A DNA stretch of 64,000 nucleotides from Phycisphaerales bacterium (GCA_016709445.1 JADJMV010000001.1:806001-870000), one strand, 5' to 3'. Shown: positions 26,456-36,342, numbered from the stretch's first letter. Numbers and translations are program-made. The notes: a model not told the origin generated them from the sequence alone.

Positions 26456-27324
26456 TACTTCTTCGCCGGCGCCGGCGGGGGTGCGGGCTTGGGCGGTGCG
26501 GGCTTGGGTGGGCCGCCCAGGAGCAGGCGATCGAGGCTCATGGTTCCGGGCCCCGCGAAGAGCAGCGACAGGGCGGCGCAGAGCAGAGTCACCTGCAGGA
26601 CGGGGACCATCCACTCCGGGCCAAAGGGGTCGTGCTTGGGCAAGAAGCCAAGCATGGTGTCACCCGTTTGCAGCGCCGGGCCAAAGGTCGTGAGCCACAG
26701 CGCGCCCAGCATGACACCCGCAAGTCCCATCGCCCCGATGCGGGTGAGCAGCCCGACGCCGACCAGGATCCCGCCGATCAGCTCTGTCAGCGAGACGGCC
26801 CATGCAAAGCGCACCGGCCACGGGTCATACTCGTGCCCGGGGTCGAGGTCGGGCCAGAGCGGCATCAGCGGAGCGCTGTCCTTGTTGCTCAACCCGGGGT
26901 GCATCGCGTCGTGCAGCGCGAGGACAAGACCGGTGTACCGCCGTACCGGGACTGGATCCGGGAAGTCCGCCGCCGTCGCCAGGCCCGCCTCGGCGCCTTG
27001 GAACGATGCGAGTCGCACCGCACTCGCCGGGCCCCGGGGCCCCTCGGAGATCGGCCCCTTCTCCGGCTTCTGCTCCGCGGGCTGGTCGGCCGGCTGATCG
27101 GGCGGAGTCTTCAGCTCCGGCGTGGGCGGCTCCGCACGGGCTGGCGCTCTCGGCGCGTGCGGGTTGGGCAGCAGCCCATAGTTGGCGAGTATGGCGGCTT
27201 GCTCGCCGCTCACCATGTCCGTCGCCATGAGCTTCCCCAGGCCGGCCCAGATGAAGGTCAGCGCGAGGGCGAATCGGAGAAAGAGAGGAGCAAGGGCAAG
27301 GGCGGCTCGGTCACGGGAGCGCAT
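26455..27324 (-). CDS. DoxX-family membrane protein
   Basis: A 289-residue protein with the DoxX four-helix core split by a large insert. The first helix is FLRFALALTFIWAGLGKLMA; a Pro/Glu-rich, probably periplasmic loop of about 110 residues follows; then WAVSLTELIGGILVGVGLLTRIGAMGL and two further helices. The C-terminus is a Pro/Ala/Lys repeat. DoxX proteins are linked to quinone or thiosulfate oxidation and to redox stress complexes, but no partner gene is nearby. ATG at 27324 has GGAGG upstream. Confidence 0.8.
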   Translation of the reverse strand: MRSRDRAALALAPLFLRFALALTFIWAGLGKLMATDMVSGEQAAILANYGLLPNPHAPRAPARAEPPTPELKTPPDQPADQPAEQKPEKGPISEGPRGPASAVRLASFQGAEAGLATAADFPDPVPVRRYTGLVLALHDAMHPGLSNKDSAPLMPLWPDLDPGHEYDPWPVRFAWAVSLTELIGGILVGVGLLTRIGAMGLAGVMLGALWLTTFGPALQTGDTMLGFLPKHDPFGPEWMVPVLQVTLLCAALSLLFAGPGTMSLDRLLLGGPPKPAPPKPAPPPAPAKK

Positions 27325-27435
27325 GGGCGACCTCCGGGTGGTTCTTGGCGGCCAGACCGCTCGGGCCTCCATAGGGATCGGCTCGAGGCGGTTTCTGACC
27401 CGGAAAGGTAGCGCGGGGGGATACGATGGGGTCGC

Positions 27436-27519
27436 GCGGGTGTGGCGGAACTGGCAGACGCGCGGGATTTAGGTTCCCGTGGCCGCAAGGCCTTGCAGGT
27501 TCGATTCCTGTCGCCCGCA
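27436..27519 (+). tRNA. tRNA-Leu (anticodon UAG)
   Basis: An 84-nt class II tRNA. The acceptor stem GCGGGTG pairs with CGCCCGC (one G-U). The anticodon loop TTTAGGT is closed by CGGGA/TCCCG, giving anticodon TAG (reads CUN codons). The long variable arm is GGCC-GCAA-GGCC at 27481-27492, and the T arm contains GGTTCGATTCC. Discriminator base A is at 27519, as in leucine tRNAs. CCA is not encoded. Confidence 0.95.
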
Positions 27520-27669
27520 CTTGCAAGTACGATATTTGTACGGATATTTGCCCCGAACCGTGAAGCTGGGGGGGCCGTAGGGTTTCGCTGGGGAGGGTGG
27601 TTTGGTTGCCCTCGGGCGGCGCTCATGACGAGCCGCGATCGCTTGCCGTGCAAGAACGCGGTGGTATCT

Positions 27670-27731
27670 CGTACGGAGCGGGGCCGGCCGCAGCGCCAGA
27701 CGTACGTGGCTGCGCAAAACTGGGCCGTACG
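27670..27731. promoter_or_regulatory. Three CGTACG palindromes upstream of the LEPR-XLL-type gene
   Basis: CGTACG occurs at 27670, 27701 and 27726, that is three times in 62 bp, ending 29 bp before the start codon at 27761. The second is extended to ACGTACGT. The rest of the 240-bp gap after the tRNA holds an AT-rich stretch (27525-27550) but no gene. This could be a repeated operator; no regulator is known. Confidence 0.35.
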
Positions 27732-27760
27732 TCCGGGATCGTGATCGGAGGAGATTGGAT

Positions 27761-30133
27761 ATGCGTGGTTGCTTTAGCACTCGGGTGTGTTGCCTCCTTC
27801 GAGCCGCGGGCGCCGCGCCCAATCCCCGCTCGGCGCGTGACCCCGCGGGTCCGTGGGTGGAGAACCTTGAGTCCAGGCAGTTGATGGCCGCGGACCTTTC
27901 CGGTGTGCGGCTGATCCTCGACGCCACGGCGGGTTCGGCTCAGGTCGCCTATTGGACGGGCGAGCACGAGGTCATTCCGCCGGACAGCTCGTCGGCGCCG
28001 ACGCGGTTCTTGCTCACGGCCGACGACGAGCGATTGGGGGGAGAACTCGACTTCTCCAACATCCAAGAGATCGGCTGGAACCAGTTCTCGCTGTTCGCCG
28101 ACGGCCGGCTGGGCGCCAGCTACAAGGGCTCGGTCGACTACCCGCTTCAGGTGGGCACTTCGATGTACGCCGCCGATGGCTACGGGCTCGGTTGGCTCTC
28201 GGAGACGGGCACGTCCGGGTCGGGCGCGATCTCCTTCCTTCAGGAGCAGCCCTCGAGCGTCACGATTGAAGACCTGATCGGCCACTGGAGCTTTGTCACC
28301 ATCGCCCTGACGACCAGCGGCTCTGCGTCCTCGGGCGATGTGCTCGGGGCGTATGGCTCCTTCGACGTTCTCGACAAGGACGGCGCGATCTCGTATCAGT
28401 ACGACACGATCGGGGACACCGGCGACGGCACCGACTCCATCCAGGAACTGGCCGCCACCGGGTTCGGATTGCTCAAGAAATCGGAGTACTTCACGGTCGG
28501 GAGCGACAAGAATTCCATCGTCGCGGCCGACATGAGCTACGGAGACGGGCGGACCTATATCACGGTCGCGCTCCGTCGCGGCGAGGTCATGACCGAGGCG
28601 GAGATCGCCGGTGAGTACCGGTTCGGATCCGTGATCGCCGGCGAGGCCGCCACGCGCCGCGGCGCGGACGTCCTCGCCTTCGAGAATGCCTACCTCAAGC
28701 TCAATCTCGACGGCACGCTGACCTCGTACGATCTGGCCGACCACGATGCCGGGACCGACACCGTGCTCCACACGGGTCGCTGGACACTGCTCCCGGAGGG
28801 GCGGACGCTGAGCGTGCAGTACGACGACTCGGGGGAGTCCCACTTCTTCGCGTTCGGCGCCGACAAGAAGACCCTGATCGACCTCCGGATCGGCCACGAG
28901 AACGGCAATTCCTACACCATCGGCGAGGGTGTTCGAGTCAATGAGGACGATGGATCCGGCGACGGGAGCGGCGGCGGTGGTGGTGGGGGTGGCGGTGGCA
29001 ACCAGGACGATTACGGCCAGGGCGACGACGGCTCCGGCGACACACTGATCGATAACGTACCGCTCCCGAGGTATCTCTTCGCGGGTCGGGCGCCGACCGG
29101 GCGTCAGGCCGTCTGGGAATTCGGACGGGATGTGAATTGGTACTACTCGAAGGTCGGCGTTCGTAACGATGCGCTCGACCTCGTGGGTGAGTTGGTGACG
29201 TGGCAGAGCAAGAAGGAGTACTACGCCGCGGCCGCGTCCGAGAGCGGCATGCTCCTGTTCAAGCGCGGCGAGACCGGGCCCTACGCGATGCGGAATCTCA
29301 CCGACGAGATCGGCGATACCGCGGAGTTGCCCGCGGCGGCGGCGACGCTGCTGACGCTGAGCGATGGGCGCGCCGTCCTGATCTCGCTCAACGCCGATGG
29401 CGACGTCATCGCCTACGTCCAGTCCGGCACCGGGAGCAGCTTCTCCTTCCTCAATATCTCGCAGAACGAGATCCGCGACAAGGAAGGGGAGGTCCCCGCG
29501 CTCACGGGCAAGCTGGCCGCCGGCGTCACCAAGTGGGAGAGCGCCATCATCGCGGGGCTGGACGCGGAAGGGCAGGTCTGGACGGTGTGGTTCAGCACGC
29601 AATCAGCCCAGGACGGCTGGCAGGCGAGCCCCCTCGGCAAGATCGCGGGGGCACCCACGCTGGCCGGCAACCTGTCCATGTACTTCACGGATTGGAAGGG
29701 CATCAATATCGCTGGGCTGACATCCGCCGGCGCCTCGGTTGTGCTCTGGTGGGTGCCGAGTTTCAAGGGCAACTGGCAGACCACGAACCTGACCGACAAG
29801 TTCGATGGCCCGGCGTTCAACGCCGACTCGATGACGACCTACACCACGCCCTGGAACTCTCTTACCGTCGTCGGCATCACCGCCGAGAACCACCTGGTCG
29901 CCTACTGGTGGGTGCCCGGATTCCAGTCGTGGCGGGTCAGCGATTTCGATGAGTTCCTGCCCTCCAAGCTTCCCCGCATCACCAACGGGCCCCTGCAGGC
30001 GACCGTCCGCGACAACAAGGACATCTGGATCTTCGGGCGCGGCACGACCGGGGACATGATCCGTGTGCTGTGGTCGCACGACCGCGACAAGTGGTCGAGC
30101 AAGTCGCTCCTCGACGGGGCGCAGCAGTTCTGA
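27761..30133 (+). CDS. Large secreted protein with a LEPR-XLL-type N-terminal motif
   Basis: A 790-residue protein. The N-terminus lacks a clean signal peptide but carries VENLESRQLMAADLSG (about residues 32-47), which matches the planctomycete LEPR-XLL motif found just ahead of mature surface proteins. The first half (to about 395) has repeated beta-rich units (YGSFDVLDKDGAISYQYDT, ALRRGEVMTEAEIAGEYRF). A Gly/Asp linker of about 40 residues follows, then a second half with three WWVP or WFS-containing repeats (ITKWESAIIAGLDAEGQVW, TDWKGINIAGLTSAG, NSLTVVGITAEN). ATG at 27761 is backed by GGAGGAGA. Function is unknown; a surface role is inferred. Confidence 0.75.
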   Translation: MRGCFSTRVCCLLRAAGAAPNPRSARDPAGPWVENLESRQLMAADLSGVRLILDATAGSAQVAYWTGEHEVIPPDSSSAPTRFLLTADDERLGGELDFSNIQEIGWNQFSLFADGRLGASYKGSVDYPLQVGTSMYAADGYGLGWLSETGTSGSGAISFLQEQPSSVTIEDLIGHWSFVTIALTTSGSASSGDVLGAYGSFDVLDKDGAISYQYDTIGDTGDGTDSIQELAATGFGLLKKSEYFTVGSDKNSIVAADMSYGDGRTYITVALRRGEVMTEAEIAGEYRFGSVIAGEAATRRGADVLAFENAYLKLNLDGTLTSYDLADHDAGTDTVLHTGRWTLLPEGRTLSVQYDDSGESHFFAFGADKKTLIDLRIGHENGNSYTIGEGVRVNEDDGSGDGSGGGGGGGGGGNQDDYGQGDDGSGDTLIDNVPLPRYLFAGRAPTGRQAVWEFGRDVNWYYSKVGVRNDALDLVGELVTWQSKKEYYAAAASESGMLLFKRGETGPYAMRNLTDEIGDTAELPAAAATLLTLSDGRAVLISLNADGDVIAYVQSGTGSSFSFLNISQNEIRDKEGEVPALTGKLAAGVTKWESAIIAGLDAEGQVWTVWFSTQSAQDGWQASPLGKIAGAPTLAGNLSMYFTDWKGINIAGLTSAGASVVLWWVPSFKGNWQTTNLTDKFDGPAFNADSMTTYTTPWNSLTVVGITAENHLVAYWWVPGFQSWRVSDFDEFLPSKLPRITNGPLQATVRDNKDIWIFGRGTTGDMIRVLWSHDRDKWSSKSLLDGAQQF

Positions 30134-30139
30134 CGACGC

Positions 30140-32812
30140 TCAGCAACCACCGGCCCAGGCGCCGAAGAAGAGCGTCACGTCGCGGGTGTCGAACAGTCCA
30201 TCGCGGTTCAGGTCCGCCGCGGGCTCGCGCGCCGACCATGCCTGCAGGAACATCACGACATCGCGCGTGTCGACGGTCCCGTCGGAATTCCAGTCCGCGA
30301 TGCAGGAGGATGGCGGCGGGGCGCGATCGATCCTGGTGTAGGCCGCGCGTTCGGTCTGCAGATCGATGACCCGCAGCGTCATGTTCAGCGAACGCTCGTC
30401 GATCGTGAGGAGCGCCGCATGCTCCTGCTTGGCGGTGTTCCCGATCCCCGACCGGTAGCTTCCGTCCCAGGTCTGCGCATGGTCCTTGTCGTAGTCCCAT
30501 GCCGGCACCGTCTCGTCCCCCGGCCAGCGCGAGTTGAAGTCGGAGGCCCATACCCACCTCGGCGCGGCGGCTCCCGCCCAATCCCCGCCGCGAAGACCGC
30601 TGTCGTTATCCAGGATGTTGCCGACCTGCCACCGGAGTCGGTGCCCGCCCTGCCCTCCGCCGCCGATCAACGCCTCCCAGAGCAGCTTGGGGTAGGAGGC
30701 GGGCATGCCCAGCGCCGCCATCCGGGCCGCGCTGGGCACCTTCCCGCCGGGAATGACCATCGCCAGGTGCAGATCGCCCGAGAGGATCAGGACGGCGCGG
30801 ATTCGTGGGTTTTCCTCGCACGCCTCGAGCAGTTGCCAGATCTCTGGATAGGTGCCGAGATCCTGGTATTCCCGCTGCGAGCCGTTGGCCACCATGACCG
30901 GGGCGTGGAAGATCACGATCGGCTTGTCGGTGCCGCGGATGGCCGCGAGCATCTCCGCCGTTTGGGGGGCGCCCAGCACCGTGGTGCCCCACGTCTCGTC
31001 GTTCGCGAGGACCAGCGGCTTGGCGCCGGTCTCGACATCGCCGTTCCAGGGAATCAGGGCCGAGTCGATGGGCAGGTCGGGCGTCCGGTTCTGGCCATGA
31101 TCGGCGAACTGCCGGCATTCGAGGAACAGTGAGAGCGTCCTCGCGGTCCGCCTCTCCCACCAGTATCGACGCGTCGAGGCGTCCGCGGGCCAGCTCAGAC
31201 GCGACAGGGAGTCGCCCACGAACCCGGCGATCTCTTCGATCATGTCGTGGTTGACGCCGGTGAGGTTCAGCTTGTTGGCGCCGGCCAGATCGTCCCGGAA
31301 GCAGTGATCATCCGTCATGATCCAGTGCGTGGCATCTGCCGCGGCGCCCTGCGCCATCGTCGGGCCGAGGAGTTGCACGAAGAGCAATCGGTACCACTCG
31401 AGACGACGCGATGTGAAGTCGCCATAGGCGAAGTACTCCAGCCCTCGGTTGTAGCCCATATCCGTGTTGGTGTACGAGATATCGCCGAGGCACTGGACCT
31501 CGTCGGCCCCGAGCCGGGCCAGCGTCTCGGGGGCATAGGTCGGAGCCTTCTTCGCGCTGACGCACGAATACGAGCCCAGCCGGATCGTCCCCGGTTCGCC
31601 CGTGTCCGCCGAGAGAGTCCGCACGATCGCCGAGCGCGATGCCACCGGCGGGACGCCGTCGCGGCTGTACCGCGCCCGAAACTCGTAGTTCGTGAGCGGC
31701 GTCAGGCCCGAGATCGTCTCGCTCACCAGGCCGAACTCGCTTTCCCGCGCGTCGAGGGCGGGCCCGGCATCGATCCAGCCCGCGTCGCCGAGACGGCGGT
31801 ACTGGAGCGTGACGGCCGCGGATCCCGCCGTCAGGCGGTCGCCCAGGTCCGAATCGGGCCATGCCGCCAGCGCCCGGACCTCGATGCGGTCTCCCGAGCC
31901 CGGCGTGCTCCGCTGCGCCCCGATCGTGGGCGGTGCGATCCTGTAAGCGGAAGCCCAGGTCGATGGCGAACCCATGTCCCCCGGGCTTTGGATGGCCGAG
32001 TAGGTTACATGGTCCCACAGGATCTGCGCCGAGGCGATACCAGATCCCGAGTTGGCGTTCTGCAGCGTAAACCCCTGGAATGCTCCGATTGTGCAGCCGG
32101 GGATCGTGGTGTCATCGAGCACCGAGCCCGAGTCGACATCGATCGTCACGAGCCGCAGCACGCCGTCGCTCCCGTCGGGCGCGGAGGCCGACGTCCATTG
32201 GAGCCGGAACGCGTACAGCCGACCGGGCTGGGGCACGTTACCCAGCAGCAGCGTGCCCGGTGCGGGCAGCGGCGTGCCCGAGAGATTGACGAGCTGCCAC
32301 GCGGGGGGCGACCCGCCGCGGAGGCGCAGCTGCACCCTTCCGCCCGCCTCATCGCGGAAGTCGAGGAATGCCAGCCGGTCGGTCGCCGCCCCCATCTCGC
32401 CGCTGTAATCGAACCGGAAGGTGGACTCGAACCAGAAGGCACGCGGCGTCTCGACCGTCGCGTCCTCCACGCCGTTGCCCACGGAGTAGAACACGCGGTA
32501 GGCCGAGTTGGGCTGCTCAAGAAACGCGCCCGCCAGCCGGCGAGTCGGATCGGCCGGATCGGGCACCACGGAGACCGACGCGGCTCCCACCGAGGCGATG
32601 AGCGGCATGAAGACACGCGTGGCGGTGGGATCGGTCGGCCAGTAGAGCGGCCCGGCGTGGCCCTCCGAGTCCAGCGCGACAGCCCCCATCGGCATGCAGA
32701 CGACCGGCGTGCGGACGTCAAGCCCCGCGAGGGCCGCGGCGGCCCATGCGAGGGATGCTACGAGCGCGGCTCCGAGGGCTCGGGCGCGCCTTCTGGTGTG
32801 CGAGGTATCCAC
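30140..32812 (-). CDS. PhoD-like phosphatase with dockerin-like C-terminus
   Basis: An 890-residue exported protein with a signal peptide (ending ALAGLDV). The N-terminal 260 residues are beta-rich and lectin-like. Next is a fibronectin-type segment (GLTPLTNYEFRARYSRDG). A PhoD-like phosphodiesterase/alkaline phosphatase domain follows, with GSYSCVSAKKAPTY, CLGDISYTNTD, WIMTDDHCFRDD and LILSGDLHLAMV, the metal-binding positions of the family. It ends in the two-repeat dockerin-like module starting CIADWNSDGTVDTRDVVMF and ending WAGGC. Likely role: releasing phosphate from organic esters outside the cell. Its stop is only 6 bp from the convergent gene's stop. Confidence 0.82.
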   Translation of the reverse strand: MDTSHTRRRARALGAALVASLAWAAAALAGLDVRTPVVCMPMGAVALDSEGHAGPLYWPTDPTATRVFMPLIASVGAASVSVVPDPADPTRRLAGAFLEQPNSAYRVFYSVGNGVEDATVETPRAFWFESTFRFDYSGEMGAATDRLAFLDFRDEAGGRVQLRLRGGSPPAWQLVNLSGTPLPAPGTLLLGNVPQPGRLYAFRLQWTSASAPDGSDGVLRLVTIDVDSGSVLDDTTIPGCTIGAFQGFTLQNANSGSGIASAQILWDHVTYSAIQSPGDMGSPSTWASAYRIAPPTIGAQRSTPGSGDRIEVRALAAWPDSDLGDRLTAGSAAVTLQYRRLGDAGWIDAGPALDARESEFGLVSETISGLTPLTNYEFRARYSRDGVPPVASRSAIVRTLSADTGEPGTIRLGSYSCVSAKKAPTYAPETLARLGADEVQCLGDISYTNTDMGYNRGLEYFAYGDFTSRRLEWYRLLFVQLLGPTMAQGAAADATHWIMTDDHCFRDDLAGANKLNLTGVNHDMIEEIAGFVGDSLSRLSWPADASTRRYWWERRTARTLSLFLECRQFADHGQNRTPDLPIDSALIPWNGDVETGAKPLVLANDETWGTTVLGAPQTAEMLAAIRGTDKPIVIFHAPVMVANGSQREYQDLGTYPEIWQLLEACEENPRIRAVLILSGDLHLAMVIPGGKVPSAARMAALGMPASYPKLLWEALIGGGGQGGHRLRWQVGNILDNDSGLRGGDWAGAAAPRWVWASDFNSRWPGDETVPAWDYDKDHAQTWDGSYRSGIGNTAKQEHAALLTIDERSLNMTLRVIDLQTERAAYTRIDRAPPPSSCIADWNSDGTVDTRDVVMFLQAWSAREPAADLNRDGLFDTRDVTLFFGAWAGGC

Positions 32813-32999
32813 TTGATCCCCTCCTCAGAGCGCCGGTCGAAGCCCGGCGGCCTCATGAGTCCGATAGCGCAGCGCAGACCGTTCGGTTCCATCGGCCAGA
32901 TCCAGGAGTGGCTTTGGGGCAAGGGGCGAAGGGCTCACATACCGCGGGGATGAGGGCGATCGGGTGGTGTTCGGACCGTGTGGTCCTTTGCCTCGTCGC

Positions 33000-35621
33000 T
33001 CAGCACCCGCCCGCCCACGCGTTCAGGAATTCGACAAAGTCGCGGGTGTCGACGAGACCATCGCCCGTGAGGTCGGCCGAGGCGTCGCCCGCGGCCCAGG
33101 AATTCAGGAACGCGATGAAGTCCTGGATGTCGAGTTCGCCGTCGCTGTTCCAGTCGGCCAGGCACCGCGAGAGCTGGATGTACCCCTGCCCGTAGGGAAT
33201 GCGGAATTCGCCGGCACCGAAGAGCGCGTTGAGATGCACCCAGCCGTCCACCGTGCCCACATACGCCTGGATCCCGTTCAGCACAAGCACCGAGTCGGGC
33301 TTGATCGTGAGCCCGTCCTCGCCCTGCGGGAAGCCGGAGAGGTAGAGCGCCTCGGGCTCGCCGCCTCCGCCCCGGTTGCCGTTGTTCTGGGTATCGACGA
33401 GCTCCACGATCGTGGGCTGCCCGTCGCGCCCGACGACCATGGCGCCCCAGTCGAAGTTGTTGAGGATGGTGTCGTTGGGCAGACCGATGTCGGTGCCGGC
33501 GACCTCGAACTGCTGGACGCCCGATCCGTCCATGAAGACCGTGCCGCCCTTGGTGGTGTGGCTCGTCTCGGCGGTGATCTTGTGGATGAAGTCGCCGCCG
33601 ACGTGCAGCTCGCCGAGGTTGGCAACACTGAGGGCCGCGGCGCCGCCCACGACACCGAGGGAGATATCGCTGGTGACGACGATCTGGCTGTCCGGATCGG
33701 TGAGGTCGAGCCAGAGGCGCCCGGCGGTGTGGTTGAGGGTCGAGAGGTCGATGCGCCCGCCGATCTGGGATCGGAACCTCAGCCACTCGTCGTTGCCTGC
33801 GCCCTTGATCGTGGTGGTGTTGGAGAGGTCGATGGCGCCATTGTTCGAGGCAATGAAGGAGTACACCTGGGTGCCGCCGGAGATCGACGCCGAGGCATCG
33901 ATGAGCGTGATGCTGGAAAGGTCCAGGAGCGAGCCCTGGTCGGAAGACGACATCAGGTTTGTTGAGCCCACGTTCACCAGGTTCCAGATGTAGTCCGTGT
34001 GGCCGCCCCCGAGATACCCGCCCTCCGCGATGGCCAACCGGGCGTTGTCGATCTGTGTGAACAGCGGCGTGTCGAAGAACCTCGAAGGGGTCAGGTAGAC
34101 GTAGGAGCCGTAGACATCTGTCAACTTGGGTGCATTGATCATGCCGCCGGATGCGATTGTAAAGGTCGATCCGTGCGCAGAGGTCAACGACGGCAACTCC
34201 AGCGAATGGAAGAGCTTGACGTCGAAGTTGGTATTGACGACGGATGCGAGCGAGGGGAGCAGGAGTTGTCCATCGACATGGTCGAACCATGTGTTGCCCG
34301 CAGTAATCTGCGAGAGGCTGGAGAGGTCGATGATGCCCCCTGACTCCGCCCGAAACCTCAGCCACTCGTCGTTGCCTGCGCCCTTGATCGTGGTGGTGTT
34401 GGAGAGGTCGATGGCGCCATTGGTCGAGGCAATGAAGGAGTACACCTGGGTGCCGCCGGAGATCGACGCCGAGGCATCGATGAGCGTGATGCTGGAAAGA
34501 TCCAGGAGCGAGCCCTGGTCGGAAGACGACATCAGTGTTGTTGAGGCCACGTTCACAAGGTTCCAGTAGTAGTTCAAGTCAGCGACCTTCAATAGGCCGC
34601 CCTCCGCGACATCAAAGTGGGCGTTATCGATCTGCGTAAACTGCGGAGTGTTCAGATAACGAGTTGGAGTCAGGTAGGCATATGTGCCGGTCACGTCGGT
34701 GAGATGTGGCGCGTTGATCGTCCCTTTCGGCGACATTGTGAGATAGCCGTACCGAGCAGCGGTGAGCGACGGCAAGGCGAGAACATGATCGGGCTTGACA
34801 TCAAAGTTGGTGCTCAGTGCGCTGACGAGGTTGGGCAACTCAAGATCGCCATCGACAAGCTCGAACCATGTCCGACCAGAAGGGGTCTGATTGAGCTTCG
34901 AGAGATCGATTGTCCCTCTGGACTCGACGCGCAGCCGGAGCCACTCGTCACCGCCGGCGCCCTTCAGTGTGGTGACGTTCGACAGATCGATCAACCCCTC
35001 ATTCAATGCGATAATTGAGTACACTTGGCTGCCGCCGGAGGTCGACACCGACGCATCGACAAGCGTCATGCTCGAGAGGTCAAGCAGCGAGCCCGGCCCG
35101 GAGGACTGCAAGAGCGTCGTAGAGTTCCAGCTGAGATTCGTCCATTGATAACTCGGGAGATCGAGCAGGACCATGGCGCCATCGGAGGCGAAGAGTCGCT
35201 GGTTCTTTCCGGTCGCGAAGGGGGCGTTTGTCAGAAAGGACGAGCCGGCGCCGCTCGCAATCACGGCGGTGTTCTCCAGAATCGCCACGCCGAGCACCTC
35301 GAGCGAGGTGTCGGTCAAGGTAATCGACGAGCCCGATTCAAAGCTTGCCCCGGTGATCGCCGTCGGGGCGGGCAGGTCGAATTTCACCGCGAGGTTTGTC
35401 GGCAGGATCACGTTGTACGTATTCCCCCCGTCGTTCGCCGGCACGCCGTTGGGGTTCCAGTTCGTGGGCGCCGACCACAGCCCGCCCGAAGCGCCGACAT
35501 ACCGCAGCGTCGTCTGCGCGTGCGCACCGGCGGATGACAGGGCCATCCCGGCGGCCGCAGCGAGGAACAGGGACCGGCCCGGGCGGGTCAGACGGCTTGT
35601 GTTTGGGCGACGGACTGGCAT
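33000..35621 (-). CDS. Very large repeat adhesin with dockerin-like C-terminus
   Basis: An 873-residue secreted protein with a signal peptide (MALSSAGAHAQ). It has long beta-helix-like repeats in which LLDLSSITLIDASASISGGT, then FIASxNGAIDLSNTTTIKGAG, then DEWLRF recur three times. The N-terminal WSAPTNWNPNGVPANDG is typical of autotransporter-like and planctomycete surface repeats. The C-terminus is the two-repeat dockerin-like module (CLADWNSDGELDIQDF, ending WAGGC). ATG at 35621 starts the signal peptide and follows AGGAGA. Probably a surface adhesin or matrix protein; no enzyme motif is seen. Confidence 0.8.
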   Translation of the reverse strand: MPVRRPNTSRLTRPGRSLFLAAAAGMALSSAGAHAQTTLRYVGASGGLWSAPTNWNPNGVPANDGGNTYNVILPTNLAVKFDLPAPTAITGASFESGSSITLTDTSLEVLGVAILENTAVIASGAGSSFLTNAPFATGKNQRLFASDGAMVLLDLPSYQWTNLSWNSTTLLQSSGPGSLLDLSSMTLVDASVSTSGGSQVYSIIALNEGLIDLSNVTTLKGAGGDEWLRLRVESRGTIDLSKLNQTPSGRTWFELVDGDLELPNLVSALSTNFDVKPDHVLALPSLTAARYGYLTMSPKGTINAPHLTDVTGTYAYLTPTRYLNTPQFTQIDNAHFDVAEGGLLKVADLNYYWNLVNVASTTLMSSSDQGSLLDLSSITLIDASASISGGTQVYSFIASTNGAIDLSNTTTIKGAGNDEWLRFRAESGGIIDLSSLSQITAGNTWFDHVDGQLLLPSLASVVNTNFDVKLFHSLELPSLTSAHGSTFTIASGGMINAPKLTDVYGSYVYLTPSRFFDTPLFTQIDNARLAIAEGGYLGGGHTDYIWNLVNVGSTNLMSSSDQGSLLDLSSITLIDASASISGGTQVYSFIASNNGAIDLSNTTTIKGAGNDEWLRFRSQIGGRIDLSTLNHTAGRLWLDLTDPDSQIVVTSDISLGVVGGAAALSVANLGELHVGGDFIHKITAETSHTTKGGTVFMDGSGVQQFEVAGTDIGLPNDTILNNFDWGAMVVGRDGQPTIVELVDTQNNGNRGGGGEPEALYLSGFPQGEDGLTIKPDSVLVLNGIQAYVGTVDGWVHLNALFGAGEFRIPYGQGYIQLSRCLADWNSDGELDIQDFIAFLNSWAAGDASADLTGDGLVDTRDFVEFLNAWAGGC
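33775..34535 (-). repeat. 182-nt near-identical repeat inside the adhesin gene (33775-33956 and 34354-34535)
   Basis: Two blocks of 182 nt differ by two bases by eye. A third, clearly diverged copy lies near 34930-35100. They encode one full adhesin repeat each, so the protein has grown by recent unit duplication or is homogenised by recombination. Confidence 0.9.
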
Positions 35622-35790
35622 GCGATCTCTCCTGGGTCGGACTCCGGCGGGGATAGGGGGCGTCGGGCGAGGGCGCACGCCCTGTGTCCCCCACCTGAGC
35701 GCGGAACGCCGCCCGGCGCGGAACTGGAGTGAAGGGTTTCTGTCGAGATTGAGGCCCCGGTACATTGGGACAAAACCAGTGGGGCGAACC

Positions 35791-36342
35791 GTGGAATCCG
35801 CAGCCAACCCGCCAGACCAGCCGCGAGAGGCCTCGCCACCGTGGTCTGACCGACTCCTCGACGAACTCCGGGTCCTCGCGGCCGTCTACTTCCGCTCCGA
35901 GCGCCCCGGCCACACCCTCCAGCCCACGGCCATCGTCCACGAGGCCTGGATCCGTCTCACCCAGTCCGGCACGCTCGACACCTCGGACCGCGAGGCCTTC
36001 CTCGCCCTGGCCGCCGGCACGATCCGCCGGGTGCTGGTCGACCACGCCCGCCGCCACCTCGCCCAGAAGCGGGGCGCGGGGAAGCCCGGGACCGACGATG
36101 GGCTGCGTGAGGCCCCGGGGCTGGACCGCTGGGCGCACGAAGCCATCGCTCTCGAGGGCGAACTCGATTTGCTCAACAAACTCCATCCTCGTTCCGCGCA
36201 GGTCTGCGAAATGCGCTACTTCGGAGGGTTGGGCGACGCCGAGATCGCCGCCCGCCTTGGCGTCACCACCCGGACGGTGCGCCAGGACTGGGCCACGGCC
36301 CGAGCGTGGCTCCTCTCGCGACTCTCCCATGACCACCCCTAG
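35791..36342 (+). CDS. ECF-type sigma factor paired with a kinase
   Basis: About 183 residues with the signature of the planctomycete/acidobacterial ECF family (PF07638 type): ELRVLAAVYFRSERPGHTLQPTAIVHEAWIRL, then FLALAAGTIRRVLVDHARRHLAQKRG, and a C-terminal helix-turn-helix DAEIAARLGVTTRTVRQDW. These factors are commonly linked to a Ser/Thr kinase. The start is uncertain because no ATG is near; GTG at 35791 or 35779 is most plausible. It overlaps the kinase gene by 14 bp. Confidence 0.82.
   Translation: MESAANPPDQPREASPPWSDRLLDELRVLAAVYFRSERPGHTLQPTAIVHEAWIRLTQSGTLDTSDREAFLALAAGTIRRVLVDHARRHLAQKRGAGKPGTDDGLREAPGLDRWAHEAIALEGELDLLNKLHPRSAQVCEMRYFGGLGDAEIAARLGVTTRTVRQDWATARAWLLSRLSHDHP

Noticed and set aside
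27623..29602. A 659-codon minus-strand open frame opposite the LEPR-XLL-type gene
   Set aside because: No start signal or motif; the plus strand carries the LEPR-type motif and a good ribosome site.
33775..34535. Long repeats as a possible insertion sequence or CRISPR
   Set aside because: They are in-frame parts of one coding sequence, with no transposase and no regular short spacers.
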